Notes: generated by a model from the letters alone, not told the origin. Counted from the stretch's first letter, positions 28,097 through 37,852 are shown. The stretch: 64,000 nt of DNA from Pigmentiphaga litoralis (GCF_014651835.1 NZ_BMXQ01000002.1:124001-188000); one strand, 5' to 3'. A program made the numbers and translations.

Positions 28097-28130
28097 TCCC
28101 CAGCATGCAATAAAAAGCATCGCGTCCCGG

Positions 28131-28162
28131 TTGACAGTGGAAGTTTAGTGCAATATTCTGCA
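28131..28162 (+). promoter_or_regulatory. boxC promoter with BoxR operator
   Basis: TTGACA (28131-28136), a 17-base spacer and TATTCT (28154-28159) form a good sigma-70 promoter. A perfect TGCA-ATATTC-TGCA (28149-28162) covers the -10, so a bound repressor would block RNA polymerase. TGCA-N6-TGCA is the operator known for BzdR/BoxR. Another TGCA is at 28182-28185. Confidence 0.8.
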
Positions 28163-28214
28163 GACATCAGCAAATAAAAGCTGCATTATAGTTCCACTGC
28201 CAGTCGGAGACCGT

Positions 28215-29879
28215 ATGACCACCACCGCAGCCCCGCGCGTCGATTACCGCACCGAACCGTCCAAGTATCGCCACTGGACGCTTTCCACCGAGGGCTCGGT
28301 GGCTCGCCTGTCGCTCGATATCGCCGAAGATGGCGGCATCCGGCCTGGCTACAAACTCAAGCTGAACAGCTATGACCTGGGCGTCGACATCGAACTGCAC
28401 GACGCACTGAACCGCGTGCGCTTCGAACACCCCGAAGTCCGCACCGTGGTCGTGACCAGCGGCAAGGACCGGATCTTCTGTTCCGGCGCCAACATCTTCA
28501 TGCTGGGTGTGTCCAGCCACGCATGGAAGGTCAACTTCTGCAAATTCACCAATGAAACCCGCAACGGCATCGAAGATTCGTCGCGCCATTCGGGCCTGAA
28601 ATTCCTGGCGGCCGTGAACGGCGCCTGCGCCGGTGGCGGTTATGAACTGGCCCTGGCCTGCGACGACATCGTGCTGGTGGACGATCGTTCATCGGCCGTG
28701 TCGCTGCCTGAAGTGCCGCTGCTGGGCGTGCTGCCGGGCACCGGCGGCCTGACCCGCGTGACCGACAAGCGCCATGTGCGCCACGACCTGGCCGACATTT
28801 TTTGCACCAGCGTGGAAGGCGTGCGCGGACAGAAAGCGGTCGATTGGCGTCTGGTGGATGCCGTGGCCAAGCCCGCCCAATTCGCGGTCACCGTGCAGGA
28901 ACGCGCCGCGAAGCTGGCCGAAGGCAGCACCCGTCCGGCCGATGGCAAGGGCGTGAGCCTGCCGCGTATCGAACGCGAAGACACCGACAACGGCGTCAAC
29001 TACGAGTACGTGACCGTCTCGATCGACCGCGCCAAGCGCTGCGCCACCTTCACCATCAAGGCGCCGACGACCGCAACGCCGACCGACATTGCCGGCATCG
29101 AAGCCCAGGGCGCCAACTGGTGGCCCCTGGCCATGGGCCGTCAACTGGACGACGCGATCCTGGTGATGCGCACCAACGAACTGGACGTGGGCACCTGGCT
29201 GCTCAAGACCGAAGGCGACGCCGATGCGGTGCTGGCGTCCGACGCCACGCTGCTGGCCCACAAGGACCACTGGCTCGTCAACGAAACCATCGGCCTGCTG
29301 CGCCGAACGCTGGCCCGCCTGGACGTGTCGTCGCGCAGCCTGTTCGCGCTGATCGAACCGGGTTCATGCTTTGTCGGCACGCTGGCCGAAGTGGCCTTTG
29401 CCGCCGACCGCGCCTACATGCTGGCACTGCCCGACGAGCCCGAGCGCGCGCCCCGCATCGCACTGAACGAAATGAACTTTGGCTACTACCCGATGGTGAA
29501 CGACCAGAGCCGCCTGCAGCGCCGTTTCTATGAAGAGACTGCGCCGATGGAAGCGCTGCGCGGCGCGGCCGGCAAGCTGCTGGACGCCGATGAAGCCCTG
29601 GCCCTGGGCCTGGTGACCGCCGCCCCCGATGACATCGACTGGGACGACGAGATCCGCATCGCCATCGAAGAACGCGCGGCCATGTCGCCCGATGCGCTGA
29701 CCGGCCTTGAAGCCAACCTGCGCTTCTCGAGCAACGAGAACATGGTCACCCGCATTTTCGGGCGGCTGACTGCCTGGCAGAACTGGATTTTCAACCGGCC
29801 CAACGCTGTAGGAGAAAAAGGTGCGCTGAAGAATTACGGCACCGGCGAAAAGGCTGCCTTCGACCTGAACCGGGTCTGA
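28215..29879 (+). CDS. boxC: 2,3-epoxybenzoyl-CoA dihydrolase (benzoyl-CoA-dihydrodiol lyase)
   Basis: BoxC opens the ring of 2,3-epoxybenzoyl-CoA by adding two waters, releasing formate and a semialdehyde. The 554-residue protein belongs to the crotonase superfamily, with VNGACAGGGYELALACDDI (oxyanion-hole region) near residue 135 and a second half unique to BoxC. CGGAGA precedes the ATG. It is first in the boxC-B-A operon, behind a BoxR-controlled promoter. Confidence 0.97.
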   Translation: MTTTAAPRVDYRTEPSKYRHWTLSTEGSVARLSLDIAEDGGIRPGYKLKLNSYDLGVDIELHDALNRVRFEHPEVRTVVVTSGKDRIFCSGANIFMLGVSSHAWKVNFCKFTNETRNGIEDSSRHSGLKFLAAVNGACAGGGYELALACDDIVLVDDRSSAVSLPEVPLLGVLPGTGGLTRVTDKRHVRHDLADIFCTSVEGVRGQKAVDWRLVDAVAKPAQFAVTVQERAAKLAEGSTRPADGKGVSLPRIEREDTDNGVNYEYVTVSIDRAKRCATFTIKAPTTATPTDIAGIEAQGANWWPLAMGRQLDDAILVMRTNELDVGTWLLKTEGDADAVLASDATLLAHKDHWLVNETIGLLRRTLARLDVSSRSLFALIEPGSCFVGTLAEVAFAADRAYMLALPDEPERAPRIALNEMNFGYYPMVNDQSRLQRRFYEETAPMEALRGAAGKLLDADEALALGLVTAAPDDIDWDDEIRIAIEERAAMSPDALTGLEANLRFSSNENMVTRIFGRLTAWQNWIFNRPNAVGEKGALKNYGTGEKAAFDLNRV

Positions 29880-29911
29880 CACCAACACTTCACGCATCCA
29901 AGGAAACCGAC

Positions 29912-31339
29912 ATGTCTTCCATCAATTACAGCGAACGTATCCCCAACAACGTCAACCTGGCCGAAGACCGCACGCTGCAGCGCGCGCTGGAGCAGTGGCA
30001 GCCCAACTTCATCAACTGGTGGGATGACGTGGGTCCGGAAGGCTCGACCAATCACGACGTGTATCTGCGCACCGCGGTCAGCGTGGACCCGCAGGGCTGG
30101 GCCCAGTTCGGCCACGTCAAGATGCGTGACTACCGCTGGGGCATTTTCCTGAACCCGGGCGACGCCAACCGCGAAGTGCACTTTGGCGATCACAAGGGCG
30201 AAAAAGTCTGGCAGGACGTGCCCGGGGAACACCGCGCGAACCTGCGCCGCATCATCGTGACGCAGGGCGATACGGAACCGGCATCGGTCGAACAGCAGCG
30301 CCACCTGGGTCTGACCGCGCCATCGATGTATGACCTGCGCAACCTGTTCCAGATCAACGTGGAAGAAGGCCGCCACCTGTGGGCCATGGTCTATCTGCTG
30401 CACAAACACTTTGGCCGCGATGGCCGCGAAGAAGCCGATGCGCTGCTGCAGCGCACGTCGGGCGACGTCGACAATCCGCGCATTCTGGGTGCGTTCAACG
30501 AGAAGACGCCGGACTGGCTTGCCTTCTTCATGTTCACCTACTTTACCGATCGCGACGGCAAGTTCCAGCTGTCGGCCCTGGCTGAAAGCGCGTTCGATCC
30601 GCTGGCCCGCACCACCAAGTTCATGCTGACCGAAGAAGCGCACCACATGTTCGTGGGCGAGAGCGGCATCTCGCGCACCATTTCGCGCACCTGCCAGGTC
30701 ATGAACGAACTGAAGACGGACGACGTGGAAAAGATCCGCGCCGCCGGCGTGATCGACCTGCCGACCATCCAGCGTTACCTGAACTTCCATTACAGCGTCA
30801 CCATCGACCTGTTCGGCGCCGACCAGTCCAGCAACGCCGCCAGCTTCTACAGCAGCGGCCTGAAGGGTCGTTACGAAGAAGGCAAGCGTACTGACGATCA
30901 CGTGCTCAAGGGCCAGACCTACAAGGTGCTGGAAGTCCAGAACGGCCAGCTGGTCGAGAAGGATGCCCCGATGTTGAACGCGCTCAATGAAGTGCTGCGT
31001 GATGACTTCATCAAGGATTCGATCGCCGGCGTGAACCGCTGGAACAAGGTGATCGAAAAGGCCGGCCTGCCCATGCGCCTGACCGTGCCCCACAAGGCGT
31101 TCAACCGTCAGATCGGCGCCCTGGCCGGTATCCGCATGTCACCCGAAGGCAAGGTGATCAGCGCGGCCGAGTGGGAAGGCCGGAAGGACGAATGGCTGCC
31201 CACGCCCGATGACCGCGCCTTCGTGGCGTCGTTGATGGGCCGGGTGACCGAGGCCGGCAAGTTCGCCAACTGGATTGCGCCGCCGGTCATGGGCATCAAC
31301 CGCCAGCCGGTGGATTTCGAATACGTGCGGTTCGGCTGA
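29912..31339 (+). CDS. boxB: Benzoyl-CoA 2,3-epoxidase, oxygenase subunit
   Basis: BoxB is the di-iron oxygenase that forms 2,3-epoxybenzoyl-CoA. The 475-residue length is normal. Iron-ligand type motifs are visible, notably [11 protein letters not shown] (near residue 150) and [14 protein letters not shown] (near residue 240). It lies 32 bases after boxC with AAGGAAAC before the ATG. Electrons come from BoxA, encoded next. Confidence 0.97.
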   Translation: MSSINYSERIPNNVNLAEDRTLQRALEQWQPNFINWWDDVGPEGSTNHDVYLRTAVSVDPQGWAQFGHVKMRDYRWGIFLNPGDANREVHFGDHKGEKVWQDVPGEHRANLRRIIVTQGDTEPASVEQQRHLGLTAPSMYDLRNLFQINVEEGRHLWAMVYLLHKHFGRDGREEADALLQRTSGDVDNPRILGAFNEKTPDWLAFFMFTYFTDRDGKFQLSALAESAFDPLARTTKFMLTEEAHHMFVGESGISRTISRTCQVMNELKTDDVEKIRAAGVIDLPTIQRYLNFHYSVTIDLFGADQSSNAASFYSSGLKGRYEEGKRTDDHVLKGQTYKVLEVQNGQLVEKDAPMLNALNEVLRDDFIKDSIAGVNRWNKVIEKAGLPMRLTVPHKAFNRQIGALAGIRMSPEGKVISAAEWEGRKDEWLPTPDDRAFVASLMGRVTEAGKFANWIAPPVMGINRQPVDFEYVRFG

Positions 31340-31379
31340 AGCAGGCGACACAACCCGCCACATAAGCCCGACGCGACGC

Positions 31380-31408
31380 AAGCCCGCCCAGCCCCCCTCG
31401 GCGGGCTT
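31380..31408 (+). terminator. Hairpin between boxB and boxA
   Basis: AAGCCCGCC (31380-31388) pairs with GGCGGGCTT (31400-31408) around an 11-base C-rich loop. There is no long T run, so it is more likely an RNA stabilising or partial attenuating structure than a full stop, since boxA is the next gene of the pathway. Confidence 0.5.
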
Positions 31409-31448
31409 ATGTACGCAGGGCCCGCCCTGCAGCAAGAGAGGAGACGAC

Positions 31449-32717
31449 ATGGACATGGCTACCGACGTGACGATCATCAAGCAGCACCTGATCGATCCCG
31501 AGATCTGCATCCGGTGCAACACCTGTGAGGCGACCTGCCCGGTCAACGCCATCACGCACGATGACAACAACTACGTGGTCCGCGCCGACGTCTGCAACGG
31601 CTGTATGGCCTGCATATCGCCGTGCCCGACCGGCTCGATCGACAACTGGCGCACCATGCCGGTGGCCAAGGCCTATTCGATCGAAGAACAGCTGACCTGG
31701 GAAGTGCTGCCGGCGGAACTGACCCCCGAGCAGATGGAAGTGGATGCCGCCGATATCGACGTGGCACCCTCGTTCGGCGCGGCGACCGCGCCGGTCGCAC
31801 CCGCGGGCGAAGCGGTGTTCAATTCCGCGTCCTTTGGCGCCACCACGCCGCCGTGGTCGGCAGCCAAGGCCTTCACGAATCTGTATGGCCCGAAGAATGC
31901 AACGACCGCCACGGTCGTTGGCAACTTCAACTGCACCGATGCCGGCTTCGACAGCGAGACCCATCACGTGGTGCTGGACTTCGGGTCCATGCCGTTTCCG
32001 GTGCTGGAAGGGCAGTCGATCGGCATTATCCCGCCCGGCATGGATGCCAATGGCAAGCCGCACATGCCGCGCCAGTATTCAGTGGCCAGCCCGCGCAATG
32101 GCGAGCGGCCCAACTACAACAACGTCGCGCTGACCGTCAAGCGGGTGACCGTGGATCACACGGGCAACCCGGTGCGCGGCGTGGCGTCGAACTATGTGTG
32201 CGACCTGAAGGTGGGCGACAAGGTGCAGGTGGTGGGGCCGTTCGGCCATTCCTTCCTGATGCCCAATCACCCGAAGTCGCACATCGTGATGATCTGCACC
32301 GGCACGGGCAGCGCGCCCATGCGCGCCATGACCGAATGGCGCCGCCGCCTGCGGGCCAGCGGCAAGTTCGAAGGCGGCAAGCTGATGCTGTTTTTTGGCG
32401 CGCGCACGCAGCAGGAGCTGCCGTACTTTGGTCCGCTGCAGAACCTGCCCAAGGATTTCATCGACGTGAACCTGGCGTTTTCGCGCGCGCCCAATCAGCC
32501 CAAGCGCTATGTGCAGGACGTGATGCGCGAACGCGCGGCCGACCTGGCGCAGCTGCTGCAAGACGGCGCGACCCACATCTATGTGTGCGGGCTCAAGAGC
32601 ATGGAAGAGGGCGTGGTGCTGACCCTGCGCGACATCGTGCGTGATGCGGGCATGGACTGGGACAGCGTGGCTGGAGCGCTCAAGCGCGAAGGCCGTCTGC
32701 ACCTGGAGACGTATTGA
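31449..32717 (+). CDS. boxA: Benzoyl-CoA 2,3-epoxidase, reductase subunit
   Basis: BoxA passes electrons from NADPH to BoxB. The 422-residue protein has two [4Fe-4S] ferredoxin motifs ([12 protein letters not shown] and [12 protein letters not shown]) in the first 70 residues. An FNR-type reductase follows, with FAD site [15 protein letters not shown] and NADPH site [14 protein letters not shown]. The start at 31449 is supported by GAGAGGAGACGAC upstream; a longer in-frame start overlaps boxB and is unlikely. A Pro/Ala-rich linker joins the two domains. Confidence 0.96.
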   Translation: MDMATDVTIIKQHLIDPEICIRCNTCEATCPVNAITHDDNNYVVRADVCNGCMACISPCPTGSIDNWRTMPVAKAYSIEEQLTWEVLPAELTPEQMEVDAADIDVAPSFGAATAPVAPAGEAVFNSASFGATTPPWSAAKAFTNLYGPKNATTATVVGNFNCTDAGFDSETHHVVLDFGSMPFPVLEGQSIGIIPPGMDANGKPHMPRQYSVASPRNGERPNYNNVALTVKRVTVDHTGNPVRGVASNYVCDLKVGDKVQVVGPFGHSFLMPNHPKSHIVMICTGTGSAPMRAMTEWRRRLRASGKFEGGKLMLFFGARTQQELPYFGPLQNLPKDFIDVNLAFSRAPNQPKRYVQDVMRERAADLAQLLQDGATHIYVCGLKSMEEGVVLTLRDIVRDAGMDWDSVAGALKREGRLHLETY

Positions 32718-32768
32718 CGCGGTGAATGCAGCTGGTGATCGGGACAACAACAAAGGAGACACCCCAGC

Positions 32769-33566
32769 ATGAAAACATTGGCCGTGAACCACGGCGCAGC
32801 GGGCGTGACCACCGTGGAGATGGCGCGCCCCGAGGTGTACAACGCCTTTGACGAAACCATGATCGCGGAACTGACCGAGGTGTTCACCACGCTCGGGCAG
32901 GATCCGTCTGTGCGCGTGATCGTGCTGGCGGGGCAGGGCAAGGCCTTTTCGGCCGGCGCCGACCTGCAGTGGATGAAGCGAGCCAGCGTGGCGAGCGAGG
33001 CCGACAACCTGGACGACGCGCGCCGCTTTGCCGCGATGCTGCAGCGGATCGACGCCTGCCCCAAGCCGACCATTGCACGGGTGCACGGCGTGGCGCTGGG
33101 GGGTGGCGTGGGCCTGATCTGCGCGTGCGACATGGCCGTGGTCAGCGACGACGCCACCTTTGCGGCAAGCGAAGCGCGCTTTGGCATTTTGCCGTCGGTG
33201 ATCGGCCCCTACCTGACCAATGCGGTGGGGCGCCGCCCTGCGCGCCGCCTGGCCTTGCTGGCCAGCCGCATCGGCGCGGTTGAAGCGCAGCGTATCGGCA
33301 TGATCGATGAGGTTGTCACGCGCGACGGACTGAATGCCGCCGTGCAGACGCGTGTCGATGAATTGCTGCGCAATGGCCCGGATTCGCTTGCCGAGATCAA
33401 GGCCCTGTTCAGCCAGTTGCCGGTGGGCGAAGTGACCGAGGCGACGCGCGAACTGACCGCCCGCACCATCGCGCGCGTGCGGATGACCGAGGAAGCACGC
33501 GAAGGTTTCGGCGCCTTCCTGGACAAGCGCCCCGCCGCCTGGATTTCCAACAAGGACATGGCATGA
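32769..33566 (+). CDS. Enoyl-CoA hydratase/isomerase family protein
   Basis: The 265-residue crotonase-fold protein has the CoA/oxyanion motifs [14 protein letters not shown] and [19 protein letters not shown]. It follows boxA by 51 bases with AAGGAGACACC before the ATG. In the box pathway 3,4-dehydroadipyl-CoA must be isomerised, hydrated and cleaved, so an isomerase or hydratase here fits. The exact substrate is not decided by sequence. Confidence 0.88.
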   Translation: MKTLAVNHGAAGVTTVEMARPEVYNAFDETMIAELTEVFTTLGQDPSVRVIVLAGQGKAFSAGADLQWMKRASVASEADNLDDARRFAAMLQRIDACPKPTIARVHGVALGGGVGLICACDMAVVSDDATFAASEARFGILPSVIGPYLTNAVGRRPARRLALLASRIGAVEAQRIGMIDEVVTRDGLNAAVQTRVDELLRNGPDSLAEIKALFSQLPVGEVTEATRELTARTIARVRMTEEAREGFGAFLDKRPAAWISNKDMA

Positions 33567-34417
33567 GCCGCACACTGCTTGTGGATACCAACGATTTTGC
33601 CGTCGAGATCGGTGACGATGGCGTGGCCGAGATCGTGCTGGGGCATGCGGGCGCGATGCCGACCACCGACGCGCGCGGCCACGGGGCGCTGGCCGCCATC
33701 TGGGCGCAGCTGGACGCGCAGGCCGACGTGCGGGCCGTGCTGGTTCGCAGCGCCGGCAAGGGCTTTTGCGCCGGCGGGCACATGGACCTGGTCAACGACA
33801 TGCTGGACAACGAGTCGGCCCGCATGCGCGTCATGCGCGAGGCGCGGGCGCTGGTGCAGGGCATGGTCGATTGCGAGCTGCCCATCGTGTCCGCCATCAA
33901 CGGCGCGGCGGTGGGGGCGGGCGCCGCGGTGGCCCTGCTGGCCGACGTGTCGATCGCGGGGGAGTCGGCCAAGGTTATCGACGGACACGTCAAGATTGGC
34001 GTGGCCGCGGGGGACCATGCGGCGTTGATCTGGCCGCTGCTGTGCGGCATGGCCAAAGCCAAGTACTACCTGCTGACGAACGAGCCCCTGACCGGCATCG
34101 AGGCCGAACGTATCGGCCTGGTCAGCCGCGTGGTGCCCGACGATCGCTTGCTGGAGACGGCGCGGCAGGTGGCCGGTCAGTTGGCCGCGGGCAGCCCGCG
34201 CGCGATAGCCGCCACCAAGCGCAGCCTGAACCACTGGCTGCGCGCGGCGTGGCCGGCTTTTGAACATTCCCTGACGGCCGAGATCGCCGGCTTTGCTGGC
34301 GCAGATGCGCGCGAGGGGTTGGCGGCAATGGCCGAACGGCGCGCGCCCAAGTTTGCGCCGCGGTGGGATGTGCCGGCGGCGCCGGCCGGTGTTGCCCCTT
34401 CAGGAGCCGCGTCATGA
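33563..34417 (+). CDS. Enoyl-CoA hydratase/isomerase family protein
   Basis: The 284-residue crotonase-fold protein has [18 protein letters not shown] and [18 protein letters not shown], the two oxyanion-hole segments. Its start overlaps the previous hydratase stop in ATGA and its stop overlaps the MaoC start, so three genes are coupled. The two hydratases are different enough to suggest separate steps, for example isomerisation and hydration of 3,4-dehydroadipyl-CoA. Confidence 0.87.
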   Translation: MSRTLLVDTNDFAVEIGDDGVAEIVLGHAGAMPTTDARGHGALAAIWAQLDAQADVRAVLVRSAGKGFCAGGHMDLVNDMLDNESARMRVMREARALVQGMVDCELPIVSAINGAAVGAGAAVALLADVSIAGESAKVIDGHVKIGVAAGDHAALIWPLLCGMAKAKYYLLTNEPLTGIEAERIGLVSRVVPDDRLLETARQVAGQLAAGSPRAIAATKRSLNHWLRAAWPAFEHSLTAEIAGFAGADAREGLAAMAERRAPKFAPRWDVPAAPAGVAPSGAAS

Positions 34418-34848
34418 AGTTCGCCGAATTCCACGTTGGACAGATCATCGAAGCCGGCCCCTATGTGCTGGCCGAAGACGAGATGCTGCAGTTCGCCGAT
34501 CGCTACGATCCCCAGTGGTTTCACACCGACCCGGATGCGGCGCAGGGCGGCCCGTTTGGCGGCCTCATCGCAAGCGGCTGGCAGACCTGCGGCATTGCGA
34601 TGCGCTTGATCGCCGACCGCGCGCTGGCGGGGTCCGAGTCGTTTGCGTCACCCGGCATCGACTACATCAAATGGCCGCACCCGGTGCGCGCCAACGACAG
34701 CCTGCGCGTGCGCGCCGAAGTGGTGGAAGTGCGCCGCGCGCGCACCAAGCCCATGGGCATCTTGCGGTGGCGCTGGCAGCTGTTCAACCAGGACGATGTC
34801 GAAGTGCTGGACCTGCAGGCGACCAGTCTGTTCGCGTTGAAGGACTGA
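34414..34848 (+). CDS. MaoC-like dehydratase
   Basis: The 144-residue hot-dog-fold protein has the R-hydratase pattern: FADRYDPQWFHTDPDAA (catalytic Asp/His) and FGGLIASGWQTCGIA. The ATG at 34414 overlaps the hydratase stop. It is the last gene of the box operon and precedes a strong terminator. MaoC proteins hydrate 2-enoyl-CoA; here it may act in the lower benzoyl-CoA pathway. Confidence 0.9.
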   Translation: MKFAEFHVGQIIEAGPYVLAEDEMLQFADRYDPQWFHTDPDAAQGGPFGGLIASGWQTCGIAMRLIADRALAGSESFASPGIDYIKWPHPVRANDSLRVRAEVVEVRRARTKPMGILRWRWQLFNQDDVEVLDLQATSLFALKD

Positions 34849-34859
34849 GAAAAACAAAC

Positions 34860-34924
34860 GGCGCCAGGGTCATTTGCTGGCGCCGCGACGGACACAAAAA
34901 AACGGCGCCCGCGGGCGCCGTTTT
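34860..34924. terminator. Tandem hairpins ending the box operon
   Basis: A first hairpin GGCGCCAG/CTGGCGCC (34860-34884) is followed by AAAA, a perfect 9-bp GC stem CGGCGCCCG/CGGGCGCCG and TTTT (34899-34924). The second works on both strands and separates the box operon from the convergent lipoprotein gene. Confidence 0.9.
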
Positions 34925-34941
34925 GCCACACCGGATCCGGA

Positions 34942-35514
34942 TTACAGATCGAGGCGGGTGATCTTCGTGCCTTCCACCGTCAGGTTCGCCATCAGACCGG
35001 CGTTCGTGACGACAAAGCCGATGACCGGCTGACGGATCGTGTTGGTGTCGATCTCGCCGTTGGCGCCGACCTTGGCCACGGCCACCGACGCATCCACGCC
35101 TGCGGTCCAGCCCTTGCTGGCCACGAACTTGTCGAGCGAGTCCTGCGTCATGAACAGCAGGATCACGGCCTTCGATTGCGCGCCGATCTGCAGGCCGAAT
35201 GTGCCCGAGATGGTGCGGTAGTAGCCCTCGGTGCGGTTGCCGACCTTCAGCGCGCCGTCGCCGTATTCGCCGCCGACGCCCAGGCCTGCGGCCAGCACGT
35301 TCGGGAACACCAGCACGCCGCGGGCACGGCTCACCAGTTCGCGCGAGCTCGGTGCCGACGCATACAGCTTGGTCAGGGCCGCGTCATAGCTGTTGTTGAT
35401 TTCAGTGCGCTTGGCCGTCTTGTCCACCGGGGTCTGCGGGGTCGTCGTGCAAGCACCCAGCATCAGCGCTGCGGCGCCCATGACGAGGCCAGCCATCATT
35501 TTTCTGCGTTGCAT
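34942..35514 (-). CDS. SYLF-domain (BPSL1445/Ysc84-like) lipoprotein
   Basis: The 190-residue protein has a lipoprotein signal with lipobox LGAC (near residue 22). The SYLF/YSC84 domain follows: LYASAPSSRELVSRARGVLVFP, GLGVGGEYGDGAL and GYYRTISGTFGLQIGAQS. Members are lipid-binding proteins of the outer membrane or periplasm with unknown role, sometimes stress-induced. GGGAG precedes the ATG. It stands alone, convergent with the box operon. Confidence 0.9.
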   Translation of the reverse strand: MQRRKMMAGLVMGAAALMLGACTTTPQTPVDKTAKRTEINNSYDAALTKLYASAPSSRELVSRARGVLVFPNVLAAGLGVGGEYGDGALKVGNRTEGYYRTISGTFGLQIGAQSKAVILLFMTQDSLDKFVASKGWTAGVDASVAVAKVGANGEIDTNTIRQPVIGFVVTNAGLMANLTVEGTKITRLDL

Positions 35515-36059
35515 GTTCTCACTCCCTGAAGTCGCTGCGACTTCGTGACTGCCTGGTCACCGCGGATAGGGACCGCGGTATTGCCCTTGAAGTATCGCGC
35601 GCGCCACGCGGCACGCGGCACGACGCAGGAAGGATGATCCGGTAAACGGCAGCGTTTGCGCATCGAAATGGCATTCGGAAACAGTTCTGACACCCAGGAA
35701 ACGCCGTGTACCAAGCGGGGAGTTCCCCGGATACTCACCCATTGTGGTTTATGATGGCCCGCTGGCAGCCGCCCGATATCCCTTTTCTGGATATCAGAAA
35801 TACCCCAAGTCGCATTGTCATTCGCGGCGGTATGCCCGAGCATAGCGAGGTATTCACCCTGGCTCGGTCATCGCAGATGCGCGAGCGCATCGACGTCCCG
35901 TCCGACGAGTCCACATTCCCCTGGTTATGAACAGCGCGAGGTCGGCGCCGCCCTGCCGCCTGTCGGCAGGCTGCCGCGTCAACATCGTGGCGCCGCATCG
36001 CGGCGGGTGGATCCGCGCCTGCCGCATCGTATTGGCCATTTGAGGTACTACTGAAGACT
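35515..36059. other. Intergenic region with hairpins and a LysR-type operator
   Basis: No convincing gene is seen in these 545 bases; the short open frames lack a ribosome site and any recognised fold. The region has short inverted repeats AAGTCGCTGCGACTT and CCGCGG...CCGCGG (near 35528-35580) and the GATATC-N9-GATATC element at 35775-35795. Start of transcription for the next gene is probably here, leaving a leader of up to 260 bases. Confidence 0.6.
35775..35795. promoter_or_regulatory. GATATC-N9-GATATC operator upstream of the barrel protein gene
   Basis: GATATC-CCTTTTCTG-GATATC is followed by AGAAAT. The same 21-base layout and the same AGAAAT occur at 37752-37772 between the LysR gene and the amidohydrolase gene. 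The arms GATATCC/GGATATC are palindromic. Both sites probably bind the LysR protein encoded at 36686-37666. Confidence 0.65.
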
Positions 36060-36683
36060 ATGTCCGACATCTCCGTCTTACTGCTGAAAGCTGCGGACAC
36101 GCATGTCGATGAAACGTGGGTCCGTTCGCTGGTGCAACGGCTCGCCCCGGCATATCCCCAGGTCCTGCACGTGGCGGCCTACAACGGCCTGGAAACGCGT
36201 GAAGCCTATATCTACCTGACCGTCGAGCCCGTGCTGGGCGGCGCGATGTGCATGAGCCGTGCGCGCGCGCACCTGGCCGACGTCAATCCGTCCCTGAAAC
36301 TTGTCGACCTGAATCTGCTGCTGTCGCTGCCCGGGTCGTCGGCCGGCCGGCCCGCGCCGTATCGCTACACGGTGGAAACCGATGTGGTGCCGGTGGCTGA
36401 AAAAGAGTTGAACGAGTGGTACGACAACGAGCATCTGCCAGGGCTGGCCGCCGTGCCGGGCAACGTCATGGCCCGCCGTTTCCGCAGCAGCAGCGGCTCG
36501 CCGCGCTATCACGCGTGCTACGACCTGGAAAGCTCGCACACGGCCGGCAGTCCGGCCTGGCTGGCGGTGCGCAACACGCCGTGGAGCGGGGTGGTGCGGC
36601 CCATGTTCACCAACACCAAACGCACGCTGTTCCAGCGCGTGTGTTCTTACGAATACCATCGGGTGCTGGCCGAGGTGCGCTGA
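36060..36683 (+). CDS. Two-domain alpha/beta-barrel (EthD-like) protein, paralogue 1
   Basis: The 207-residue protein is a paralogue of 40323-40916. The C-terminal half has the signature NEWYDNEHLPGLAAVPG and GSPRYHACYDLE, like small EthD/antibiotic-monooxygenase-type ferredoxin-fold domains. The N-terminal half looks like a second, weaker copy. These folds often remove or rearrange reactive aromatic intermediates. It is convergent with the LysR gene (2 bases between stops), and its upstream region has the same operator as the amidohydrolase operon, so it is probably part of that regulon. Confidence 0.7.
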   Translation: MSDISVLLLKAADTHVDETWVRSLVQRLAPAYPQVLHVAAYNGLETREAYIYLTVEPVLGGAMCMSRARAHLADVNPSLKLVDLNLLLSLPGSSAGRPAPYRYTVETDVVPVAEKELNEWYDNEHLPGLAAVPGNVMARRFRSSSGSPRYHACYDLESSHTAGSPAWLAVRNTPWSGVVRPMFTNTKRTLFQRVCSYEYHRVLAEVR

Positions 36684-36685
36684 GG

Positions 36686-37666
36686 TCAGCCGCCCGCGCC
36701 GTGCTCCACGTCAGCCATGGCGGTCTCAGTGGCGACCGGCTTGTCTGCGTGGGCCGCCCGTGGCGTGCGCACGAATAGTGACGGAAAGTCCGTCCCTCTG
36801 ATCAATGCCGCCGTCGCTACCGCCAGCCGCGTCATGGGCCGGCTGCGTGGCACCGCCAGCACCAGGTTGTTGCGGATCGCCGGCGACGTGATCCGCGCCG
36901 TCGCAAAGGCGTCAGGATTGGCTTCCAGCACCACTGCCGATTCGGGCAGGATCGCGTAGGCATGGCCCTGCGCCGCCAACTCGGTGATCGTATGCACCGC
37001 ATCGACTTCCGCCACCACATTGAGCCGCACGTTCTGTGATCCGCACACCCGCTCCGTCAAGGTGCGGATGGCGTTGGGCTGGCTGGGCAGGATCAGGGGG
37101 TAGTTGGCCAGTTCGGCCACGGTGACCGATGCCGGCAGCGCGGGCGTTTGCGTGCGTGCGCACACCAGCACCAGTTCTTCGCGAAACAGCGTCTCGTAGC
37201 CCAGCAGGGGGGAGGGCGGCGGGTCATACAGCAGGGCGATGTCCACCCGCCCGGTAATGAGCCATTCGCGGGTCTGGGCGCTCAGGCCTTCGGCCACGCT
37301 GATCGCGCCTTGCGGAAATTGCTTGCGAAACGCCAGCACCATGGGCGGCGTCAGCACGTGGGCGACGCGGGGCGGCAGCCCCAGCGTGACCTTGCCCGAG
37401 GGCGCGTCCTGCATGCTTTGCATGTCTTCGCGCGCGCGGTCCACCAGCTGCAGCAATGCCTTGGCGTAGCCAACGAAACGTTCACCGGCTTCGGTGGGCT
37501 CGACCCCCCGCCCGTTGCGATAGAGCAGGTGCTGGCGCAGGTCCAGTTCCAGCAGCCGCACCTGCCGGCTGAGCGCTGACTGCGAAATGTTCAGGTATTC
37601 GGCCGCGCGGGAAAAGCTGCGCAGCTCGGCCACACGCAGGAAATATTCGATCTGCTTCAGATCCAC
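36686..37666 (-). CDS. LysR-family transcriptional regulator
   Basis: The 326-residue protein starts at a GTG (37666) with AGGAGGAGA just upstream; a much longer open frame on this strand is not real beyond this start. The helix-turn-helix is LRSFSRAAEYLNISQSALSR near residue 16. It is divergent from the amidohydrolase operon, and the GATATC-N9-GATATC site in the spacer and its twin at 35775 are likely targets. The effector is unknown. Confidence 0.93.
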   Translation of the reverse strand: MDLKQIEYFLRVAELRSFSRAAEYLNISQSALSRQVRLLELDLRQHLLYRNGRGVEPTEAGERFVGYAKALLQLVDRAREDMQSMQDAPSGKVTLGLPPRVAHVLTPPMVLAFRKQFPQGAISVAEGLSAQTREWLITGRVDIALLYDPPPSPLLGYETLFREELVLVCARTQTPALPASVTVAELANYPLILPSQPNAIRTLTERVCGSQNVRLNVVAEVDAVHTITELAAQGHAYAILPESAVVLEANPDAFATARITSPAIRNNLVLAVPRSRPMTRLAVATAALIRGTDFPSLFVRTPRAAHADKPVATETAMADVEHGAGG

Positions 37667-37751
37667 CGGGGTCTCCTCCTGGGCAGCCGTTTGGGCCAGC
37701 GCGCCGGGATAGGCGGATGGCAGACGGCTTGAATCCGGATGATCCTGCCAG

Positions 37752-37772
37752 GATATCTCATTTTGAGATATC
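37752..37772. promoter_or_regulatory. GATATC-N9-GATATC operator of the LysR/amidohydrolase spacer
   Basis: GATATCTCA-TTT-TGAGATATC is a 9-3-9 perfect palindrome, 80 bases before the amidohydrolase start and 86 bases from the LysR start. A third GATATC lies at 37783-37788. Its twin is at 35775-35795. Confidence 0.75.
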
Positions 37773-37852
37773 AGAAATTTTCGATATCGGTTTGTTTCCG
37801 GGTGCAGGATCTTGGACCATGGGGGTCTTTCCCTGTTTCTGGACCGACCGCC

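Noticed and set aside
35706-36054. Small genes in the spacer before the barrel protein gene
   Set aside because: Two short open frames (74 and 79 codons) lack ribosome sites and recognisable folds and overlap the operator.
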